A stretch of DNA of 10,547 bases from the NCBI GenBank assembly GCA_016219075.1, contig JACRCJ010000277.1, positions 1 to 10,547 of the forward strand, in the 5' to 3' direction. This document shows, one piece after another, positions 5,395 to 10,547 of this stretch. This DNA comes from Deltaproteobacteria bacterium (lineage in GTDB: Bacteria; Desulfobacterota; GWC2-55-46). The notes beneath the pieces are model-generated. The model was given only the letters and a program-made list of their open reading frames with translations. It did no database searches and was not told the origin of the DNA. Positions within the stretch are counted from its first letter, which is position 1; every line of letters begins with the position of its first letter. The position numbers were made by a program, and so were the translations under genes.

Positions 5395-5817
5395 ATGAAC
5401 ATAAGACGCAAAGCCAGAGAGACGGCTCTACAGGTCCTCTACAAGATAGACATCGCCGAAGGCGAGTCATCGGATGTCTTCGGCCCCGACATGGAGGGCC
5501 TGGCTCCGGGCACCGAGGCGCGCAGGTACTGCGAACTTCTGGTCAGGGGCGTTATCGATCACGGAAAAGAAATAGATTCGGTGATAGAGGCCCATTCCGA
5601 GAACTGGACCCTTGAGAGGATGGCGGTCGTGGACAGGAACATCCTCAGGGTCTCGGTATTCGAACTCCTTTATACTGAGACGCCTTACAAGGTGATAATA
5701 GATGAGGCCGTGGAGCTGGCCAAGCGCTACGGAAGCGAGGAATCGAGCGCTTTTATCAACGGCCTTATAGACAAGATAAGGAAAGAGGTGGGCAAGACCG
5801 CCAGCACGGCCAATTGA
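5395..5817 (+). CDS. nusB: Transcription antitermination factor NusB
   Basis: NusB pairs with NusE (ribosomal protein S10) and binds boxA in rRNA leader RNA to prevent premature termination of rRNA transcripts. It has 140 residues, within the usual 130-150. The all-helical fold is recognised from the N-terminal RRKARETALQVLY, the central NWTLERMAVVDRNILRVSVFEL and the C-terminal VIIDEAVELAKRYGSEESS followed by FINGLIDKI. The ATG has only a weak GGA upstream (5386-5388), but the family-typical start MNIRRKARE leaves no better choice. Placement directly after ribH is a very common gene order in bacteria. It is probably cotranscribed with ribH. The next gene has its own strong promoter 37 bases downstream, so the operon likely ends here, though I saw no intrinsic terminator. 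Confidence 0.96.
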   Translation: MNIRRKARETALQVLYKIDIAEGESSDVFGPDMEGLAPGTEARRYCELLVRGVIDHGKEIDSVIEAHSENWTLERMAVVDRNILRVSVFELLYTETPYKVIIDEAVELAKRYGSEESSAFINGLIDKIRKEVGKTASTAN

Positions 5818-5853
5818 AAGAGAAACAAAATTAAAGAATATATTTAAATTTTC

Positions 5854-5881
5854 TTGACAGCGTTTTTTTAAGTCGTATAAT
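5854..5881 (+). promoter_or_regulatory. Perfect-consensus sigma-70 promoter with AT-rich upstream stretch
   Basis: TTGACA (5854-5859) and TATAAT (5876-5881) are both exact consensus hexamers, separated by 16 bases. The preceding 5825-5852 is almost pure A/T and resembles an UP element. The predicted start is near 5888, just before the ribosome binding site of the DegT-family gene, so the leader is only about 20 bases. Confidence 0.85.
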
Positions 5882-5907
5882 AAAAACATATAGAGGAGCA
5901 AAAAAAC

Positions 5908-7029
5908 TTGAAGGTTCAGCTTTTGGATCTGGCCTCCCAGTACCGCAAGATCAGAAAAGAGGTCTTGCGGGAGGTAACAAAGGTTTGTGACTCACAGCAT
6001 TATGTCTTAGGCAGGAACGTAGCAGGGCTTGAAGAGGAAATAGCATCTTACTGCGGCGCAAGGTTCGCCGTGGGAGTGGCGTCAGGCACGGACGCGATAC
6101 TACTGGCGCTCATGGCGGCCGGGGTCGGAGCCGGCGACAAGGTCATAACCACTCCGTTCACATTCTTCGCGACAGTCGGTTCGATAGTACGGCTCGGCGC
6201 AGTACCCATCTTCGTTGACATCCATCCAAAGACCTACAACATCGACCCTGATAGAATCGAAGACCATCTCAAGAAGAACAGGAAGGGCGTCAAGGCCGTT
6301 ATCCCGGTCCATCTTTACGGCCAGTGCGCCGACATGGCCCCGATAAACGCCGTCGCCGGGAAATACAGGCTCTCGGTCATCGAGGACGCCGCGCAGTCCA
6401 TAGGCGCCGAGTACAGGGGGAAAAGGGCCGGTTCACTGGGAGATATGGGGTGTTTGTCCTTTTACCCCACAAAGAACCTCGGGTGCTTCGGCGACGGCGG
6501 CATGGTCACGACGAACGACGCGAAACTTCATGACAAGCTCAAGATGCTCAGGGTCCACGGCAGCCGTGTCAGGTACTATCACGACGAGGTGGGGATAAAC
6601 TCCAGGCTCGATGAGCTGCAGGCCGCGGTATTGAGGATCAAGTTGAAGCATCTCGACGGTTGGACGGCCGGAAGGATCAAGAACGCCGGAAGGTATAACG
6701 CGCTTTTCGCCAAGGCCGGCATCAAAGACGTAATACTGCCGTACATCCAGAAAAGGAATCTGTCCGTATACAACCAGTATGTCGTAAGCGTTCCGAAGAG
6801 GGATGAGTTGAGGGCTTATCTTGCGAGCCTGGGAGTCGGGTCCGAAATATACTATCCTCTTTCGCTCCACCAGCAGAAATGTTTCAAATATCTCGGCTAC
6901 AAAAAAGGTGATTTTCCGGTTTCGGAAAAAACAGCTAAGGAAGCGCTGGCCCTGCCCATATATCCTGAGCTGCGCGAGTCAGAACAGAAGTTTGTAGTTT
7001 CAAGTATCGCTGAATTTTATAAGAAATAA
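5908..7029 (+). CDS. DegT/DnrJ/EryC1/StrS-family sugar aminotransferase
   Basis: This PLP-dependent aminotransferase would transfer an amino group to a keto-sugar nucleotide, making an amino sugar for a surface glycan. It has 373 residues, normal for the family. The N-terminal MKVQLLDLASQYRKI is typical. SGTDA (59-63) is the cofactor phosphate-binding turn, EDAAQ (159-163) supplies the aspartate that contacts the pyridine nitrogen, and FYPTKNLGCFGDGG holds the PLP lysine at K189. The C-terminal YPLSLHQQKCFKYLGY and ALPIYPEL are usual family segments. The start is TTG: GAGGAG (5893-5898) lies nine bases upstream, and no ATG or GTG fits better. Fold-family membership is clear. The exact sugar (for example a 3- or 4-keto hexose) cannot be read from the sequence, so no symbol is given. 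It heads the polysaccharide locus and is driven by its own strong promoter. Confidence 0.93.
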   Translation: MKVQLLDLASQYRKIRKEVLREVTKVCDSQHYVLGRNVAGLEEEIASYCGARFAVGVASGTDAILLALMAAGVGAGDKVITTPFTFFATVGSIVRLGAVPIFVDIHPKTYNIDPDRIEDHLKKNRKGVKAVIPVHLYGQCADMAPINAVAGKYRLSVIEDAAQSIGAEYRGKRAGSLGDMGCLSFYPTKNLGCFGDGGMVTTNDAKLHDKLKMLRVHGSRVRYYHDEVGINSRLDELQAAVLRIKLKHLDGWTAGRIKNAGRYNALFAKAGIKDVILPYIQKRNLSVYNQYVVSVPKRDELRAYLASLGVGSEIYYPLSLHQQKCFKYLGYKKGDFPVSEKTAKEALALPIYPELRESEQKFVVSSIAEFYKK

Positions 7030-7139
7030 TTTAACTTTTTCTTGAGCGTCTACCGAGCGAAAGCGGCCATAAAACGGACGCTTGCCGCCGGGCGGTTTCA
7101 TGCTGGCCTCCGAGGGGAAAAACAGGGCTTTTAACGGTC

Positions 7140-7164
7140 TTTTACGGCATCCCGTGAAGTTTTT
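7140..7164 (+). terminator. Possible weak intrinsic terminator after the aminotransferase gene
   Basis: TTTTACGG (7140-7147) can pair with CCGTGAAG (7152-7159) around the loop CATC, with two G-U pairs, and is followed by TTTTT (7160-7164). It lies in the 166-base gap before the epimerase-type gene. Stem strength is modest, so termination may be partial. Confidence 0.4.
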
Positions 7165-7195
7165 CTAAATAATAAATTGAGGGGCGAGGTACCGG

Positions 7196-8152
7196 GTGAA
7201 AAGAATACTTGTAACAGGCGGGGCGGGTTTTATCGGCTCGCACCTTTGTGAAAGGCTTCTCGGCGAAGGCAACGACGTAATATGTCTCGATAACTTCTTC
7301 ACCGGCCGCAAGGTCAACATCTCGCACCTCATGGAGAGCCCCTTCTTCGAGGTGATAAGGCACGATGTGATCGAGCCGGTGCTCCTTGAGGTCGACCAGA
7401 TATACAATCTCGCGTGCCCGGCGTCTCCGGTACACTACCAGTTCAACCCCGTCAAGACCATCAAGACCAATATCATGGGCGCATTGAACATGCTCGGGCT
7501 CGCCAAGAGGGTAGGGGCAAGGATACTTCAGGCATCAACCTCAGAGGTCTACGGCAACCCGCTGGTGCACCCGCAGACCGAGGACTACTGGGGCAACGCC
7601 AACCCGATAGGGCCCAGGGCCTGTTACGACGAGGGTAAGAGGTGCGCCGAGACTCTGATGTTCGCATACCACAGGCAGAACGGGGTGGACATAAAGGTGG
7701 TAAGGATATTTAACACCTACGGGCCGAGGATGCTTGAGAACGACGGAAGGGTCGTAAGCAATTTTATCGTCCAGGCTTTAAAGGGCTCGGATATAACCGT
7801 ATACGGCGACGGAAGCCAGACCCGTTCCTTCTGCTACATAGACGACATGGTGGACGGGCTCGTAAGGATGATGAACAACGACGAAGTCTCTGGTCCCGTC
7901 AACCTCGGCAACCCCTGCGAGTTTACCGTGAAGGAGCTCGCCGACAAGGTCGTCAAACTTACGGGCAGCGCCTCAGGCATTTCGTACAAGCCTCTGCCGC
8001 AGGACGACCCGGAGCAGAGACAGCCGGATATAACGACAGCTAAAAAGGTCCTCGGCTGGGAGCCGGCGATAAAGCTTGAAGAAGGGCTCAGGCGCTCCAT
8101 CGAGTACTTCAGCAAAAGGATCAATGGCGCAAAGGACGCCTGTAAGGCATAG
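7196..8152 (+). CDS. UDP-glucuronate decarboxylase (UDP-xylose synthase), extended SDR family
   Basis: This enzyme would convert UDP-glucuronate to UDP-xylose with a tightly bound NAD, through a 4-keto intermediate. It has 318 residues, the usual size of bacterial Uxs proteins. The Rossmann start GGAGFIGSHL (8-17) binds NAD. ACPASPVHYQFNPVKTIKTN (73-92) is a hallmark of this subgroup rather than of UDP-glucose epimerases. STSEVYGNP (114-122) gives the Ser/Thr and E117, matching the glutamate needed for decarboxylation in ArnA and Uxs. Y144 and K148 form the YxxxK pair in ACYDEGKR. YGDGSQTRSFCYIDD (263-region of the substrate lobe) is also conserved. The start is GTG, with AGGGG and GAGGT (7180-7190) upstream. 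UDP-glucuronate must come from a UDP-glucose dehydrogenase outside this window. The product would feed the glycan made by this locus. A related decarboxylating or epimerising SDR is possible but less likely. Confidence 0.92.
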   Translation: MKRILVTGGAGFIGSHLCERLLGEGNDVICLDNFFTGRKVNISHLMESPFFEVIRHDVIEPVLLEVDQIYNLACPASPVHYQFNPVKTIKTNIMGALNMLGLAKRVGARILQASTSEVYGNPLVHPQTEDYWGNANPIGPRACYDEGKRCAETLMFAYHRQNGVDIKVVRIFNTYGPRMLENDGRVVSNFIVQALKGSDITVYGDGSQTRSFCYIDDMVDGLVRMMNNDEVSGPVNLGNPCEFTVKELADKVVKLTGSASGISYKPLPQDDPEQRQPDITTAKKVLGWEPAIKLEEGLRRSIEYFSKRINGAKDACKA

Positions 8153-8419
8153 TTTTTTTCTTCGCGGGGAGAAAAACATCTCTCCCGCCGAGGACGCACC
8201 TGAAATGCTCATCCCGAACACCACCTCGACCGCTCTACCGTGAAATCCATTCAGAGACTCATCAGGCATTAAGGACCTTATCCTTTAAGAGCCTCAACGC
8301 CATAGGTCCGTCAACGCAACCCGCGCGTCTTCGATCTCCCTCATCCGTGTTTTCTTCATAACCGTTTCTTGAAAAAGCTCCGTCCGAGATCTCAGCCCTG
8401 AGTATATGCGTGTTCTATT
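8153..8419. other. Gene-free spacer with a hairpin
   Basis: This 267-base gap between the decarboxylase and the glycosyltransferase has no credible ORF. GCGGG-AGA (8164-8172, one bulged G) pairs with TCTCCCGC (8181-8188). The seven-T run (8153-8159) lies before the stem, not after it, so this is not an intrinsic terminator on either strand. An imperfect inverted repeat TTAAGG/CCTTTAA occurs at 8269-8288. I could not find a convincing promoter, although the gap is large enough to hold one. Confidence 0.5.
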
Positions 8420-9172
8420 ATGGAATTATACAAAGGCAAGATATCGGTCATCATGCCTGCCTACAACGAAAGCGGACACATCTACAAGAACATCATGGAG
8501 ACCTGCGGGGTCTTTGAGAAGACCAAGCGGTACTTCGAGATAATCGTCGTGGACGACGGGAGCACCGATTCGACCTACATAGAGGCGAAAAAGGCCGAAT
8601 ACACCGCACAGAATGTCAAGGTCGTCCACTACTCCATGAACAACGGCAAGGGGAACGCCCTCAAGGAAGGCTTCAAGCACGCAACCGGCGACTATGTGGT
8701 ATTCCTCGACTCAGACCTGGACCTGCACCCCTCGCAGCTGCACAGGCTCTTCAGGGTCATGAGGAACAACAGGGCGGATGTGGTAATAGGCTCCAAGCAC
8801 CACCCGAAGTCCCAGCTCCACTACCCGGTGATGCGTAAGGTCATAAGCAGGGTCTACGCCGCGGCGCTGAAGGTGCTTTTCAACCTTCCGCTACGCGACA
8901 CCCAGACCGGGCTCAAGGTCTTCAACTACGAGGTCCTTGAAAGGGTCTTCCCGAAGGTGCTTTGCAAAAGATACGCCTACGACCTGGAGCTTCTCGTGAA
9001 CGCCAACCACCTTGGATACAGGGTTGCAGAGGCCCCGGTGGTGCTTAACTTCAAAAGGCCCCGAAAATGGGGGCGGATAGGCATGAACGACCTGTACCTC
9101 ACCGGAGTGGATACGCTGGCGATATTTTACAGGCTGCGCGTCCTCAGGTACTACGATTCGATAGAGACTTAA
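8420..9172 (+). CDS. Family 2 glycosyltransferase, DPM1-like (polyprenyl-phosphate sugar transferase type)
   Basis: This GT-A fold, inverting family-2 glycosyltransferase resembles dolichyl/polyprenyl-phosphate mannosyltransferases, which move a sugar from a nucleotide donor to a lipid phosphate at the cytoplasmic membrane face. It has 250 residues. It starts with ISVIMPAYNES (8-18), has VVDDGSTDST (43-52) with the donor-binding aspartates D45 and D46, then NNGKGNALKEGF (74-85), GDYVVFLDSDLDLHP (90-104) with the metal-binding D-x-D type motif, and RDTQTGLKVF (159-168), a segment typical of the DPM1-like group. No transmembrane helix is apparent, so it is the catalytic-only form that would act peripherally. 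The ATG at 8420 is the only possible start after an in-frame stop at 8399, yet no Shine-Dalgarno precedes it. The actual sugar and acceptor are unknown. The flippase follows after 61 bases, which suggests a shared glycan-assembly role. Confidence 0.9.
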   Translation: MELYKGKISVIMPAYNESGHIYKNIMETCGVFEKTKRYFEIIVVDDGSTDSTYIEAKKAEYTAQNVKVVHYSMNNGKGNALKEGFKHATGDYVVFLDSDLDLHPSQLHRLFRVMRNNRADVVIGSKHHPKSQLHYPVMRKVISRVYAAALKVLFNLPLRDTQTGLKVFNYEVLERVFPKVLCKRYAYDLELLVNANHLGYRVAEAPVVLNFKRPRKWGRIGMNDLYLTGVDTLAIFYRLRVLRYYDSIET

Positions 9173-9233
9173 GGAAAGGTCAAAGACACGGCGGCCTTTT
9201 TACTGCGGCCAAGGGTCCGGTGACAGGGGAAAG

Positions 9234-10505
9234 ATGGCTATAGTCAGGAACGCTTCCATACTGTTTGTCTGCACGATGGCCGGAAATATCGCAAACTACT
9301 GTTTCCAGTTCATAATGGGCAGGCGTTTAAGCATCGAGGACTTCGGCACGATGAACGCGCTTCTTTCGGTCTCCACGAGCATCACGCTGCCTACGGGGGC
9401 TATCATGATCGTCATAGCGAAATACGCTTCGACATACAGGGTCATGGACGACCCGGCGGGGCTAAGCTCGCTGTACGCGATGGCGCTCAAGAAAGTAACG
9501 GTCGCTGCTGCCCTCGTGACAGGGGCGTTCATAGTGGTGAGCGGGCTTCTCGGCTCTTATATGAGGGTGGACGACATCTCGACGGTCCTGATCCTCGCCA
9601 TCGGGATATTCGGCTCGTTCATGCTGACGGTGAACCTCGGAATGCTCCAGGGCATGCAGAGGTTTTACTACCTTGGCGCAGGTATCGGGCTTGGAGGCGT
9701 GCTGAGACTCGCGCTCGGGGCGGCGCTCCTTGTCTTAGGTTATAAGCTCAACGGCGCGCTTCTGGCTACTGTACTTCCCGCGGTCATCATCTTCGCCCTC
9801 ACGGTCCCGGCGCTCTCGTCTCACTTAACAGGGGGAGTGAAGAGCTTCAGGCACGACAGTCTCCTCAACTACGGTATCCCGGTCCTTATAGCCTCCTCTG
9901 CGTTCGCGTTTCTATCCAACATCGATCTCATAATGGTAAAGCACTACCTTGCGCCCAGGGAGGCGGGCCTTTACGCCTCCGTTGCGGTGCTCGGCAAGAC
10001 CATGCTCTATCTGCCGAGCTCGTTCGCGCTTGCCGTCTTCCCGATGGTCTCGGAGGCAGACATGCTCAACGGGGACTCGTTCAAGATACTCGACAAGGCG
10101 CTTCTCTGCACCGCCGCCATATGCGCGGCGGGCCTTGCGGCCTTCACGCTCTATCCCGACCTTATAATGAACATGCTCTTCGGCAGCCGTTTCAGAGGCG
10201 CCTCCGGGTTTTTGAAGTACTACGGCGCCGCCATGGCCGCGATGGCCGTTTTGAGCATCGTAGTTAGCTTCAACCTCGCAAGAGGCAAGACCGGTTTCAT
10301 ATATTCACTCGCGGGGGGCTCCGCTCTTACGGTGGCTGTCATATCGGTCTTCCACGCCGGCATACAAGAGGTAATGGTCGCTATTGCGCTCGTTTTTACC
10401 GCCTTGAGCGCGTTTAACCTGTGGCTTGTGTACAGGGAGAGGAGGGTCTTTTACAGGAAGAGGAGTTATACGCTTCTTAAGCCAGAGGCAGGAAATACGG
10501 ACTGA
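9234..10505 (+). CDS. Oligosaccharide flippase (Wzx-like, MOP superfamily)
   Basis: This membrane protein would flip a lipid-linked oligosaccharide or repeat unit from the cytoplasmic to the periplasmic face of the inner membrane. It has 423 residues, at the short end for the family (about 400-500). I count about twelve hydrophobic segments, near residues 7-29, 43-65, 86-108, 116-138, 147-169, 174-196, 212-234, 246-272, 289-309, 326-347, 354-374 and 378-400. The N-terminal pattern RRLSIEDFGTMNALLSV and the mid-protein IDLIMVKHYLAPREAGLYAS (230-249) are typical of polysaccharide-biosynthesis flippases: an aspartate in a helix, then a charged loop and an EAGLYAS-type segment. A basic tail (RERRVFYRKR) follows the last helix, placing it in the cytoplasm. 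The ATG follows AGGGGAAAG closely. Substrate specificity cannot be read from sequence. It is the last complete gene in the window. Confidence 0.92.
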   Translation: MAIVRNASILFVCTMAGNIANYCFQFIMGRRLSIEDFGTMNALLSVSTSITLPTGAIMIVIAKYASTYRVMDDPAGLSSLYAMALKKVTVAAALVTGAFIVVSGLLGSYMRVDDISTVLILAIGIFGSFMLTVNLGMLQGMQRFYYLGAGIGLGGVLRLALGAALLVLGYKLNGALLATVLPAVIIFALTVPALSSHLTGGVKSFRHDSLLNYGIPVLIASSAFAFLSNIDLIMVKHYLAPREAGLYASVAVLGKTMLYLPSSFALAVFPMVSEADMLNGDSFKILDKALLCTAAICAAGLAAFTLYPDLIMNMLFGSRFRGASGFLKYYGAAMAAMAVLSIVVSFNLARGKTGFIYSLAGGSALTVAVISVFHAGIQEVMVAIALVFTALSAFNLWLVYRERRVFYRKRSYTLLKPEAGNTD

Positions 10506-10547
10506 AGGAAGCAAATGGAGCATCGCAGGCTGTATCCATGACGCTGG

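Noticed and set aside
8153..8188. Terminator after the UDP-glucuronate decarboxylase gene
   Set aside because: The T run precedes the hairpin on the plus strand, and on the minus strand the stem is followed by As, so it does not fit an intrinsic terminator in either direction.
10515..10541. Short ORF starting ATG at 10515 after a good AAGGAAG
   Set aside because: It ends after eight codons at a TGA. Another ATG at 10538 could begin the next gene, but only ten bases remain, too few to support a call.
1..10547. CRISPR array, insertion sequence, toxin-antitoxin pair or defence system
   Set aside because: No spaced direct repeats, transposase genes with terminal inverted repeats, or defence domains were seen; the only mobile signature is the integrase end at the left edge.

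Overview
The window looks like a chromosomal stretch from a moderately GC-rich bacterium. Gene order nrdR-ribD-ribE-ribBA-ribH-nusB, heavy use of AGG for arginine and ATA for isoleucine, and sigma-70-type promoters suggest a Deltaproteobacteria-like or Nitrospirota-like lineage. That assignment is inference from gene order and codon habit, not a database result.

Layout. (1) Positions 2-325 hold the C-terminal end of a tyrosine recombinase that runs off the left edge. It stops 14 bases short of the 3' end of a complete tRNA-Ala(GGC) gene on the minus strand (340-415), the classic boundary of an element integrated at a tRNA. (2) An AT-rich spacer (416-717) carries two divergent promoters, one for the tRNA and one for an HU-family DNA-binding protein (718-1002). 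(3) A 289-base gene-free stretch with three hairpins ends in a strong intrinsic terminator (1175-1209). (4) Positions 1292-5817 hold a one-directional run of nrdR and the riboflavin genes ribD, ribE, ribBA and ribH, then nusB. Together ribBA (both entry reactions, from ribulose 5-phosphate and from GTP), ribD (deaminase and reductase), ribH (lumazine synthase) and ribE (riboflavin synthase) supply every dedicated enzyme of riboflavin synthesis except the dephosphorylation step. nrdR probably has a leaderless promoter, and a terminator-like hairpin sits between ribBA and ribH. (5) Positions 5854-10505 form the start of a surface-polysaccharide locus: a DegT-family sugar aminotransferase behind a perfect-consensus promoter, a UDP-glucuronate decarboxylase (UDP-xylose synthase), a DPM1-like family-2 glycosyltransferase and a 12-helix Wzx/MOP-type flippase. 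The locus very likely continues to the right.

How the parts work together: the middle block is housekeeping (flavin supply, ribonucleotide-reductase control, rRNA antitermination). The right block makes activated sugars, transfers a sugar and flips a lipid-linked glycan. The left edge is a mobile-element junction. I did not find evidence for a wholly new system. The points most worth testing are regulatory: the terminator inside the rib operon, the leaderless nrdR start, the structured stretch after the HU gene, and the tRNA-integrase junction.
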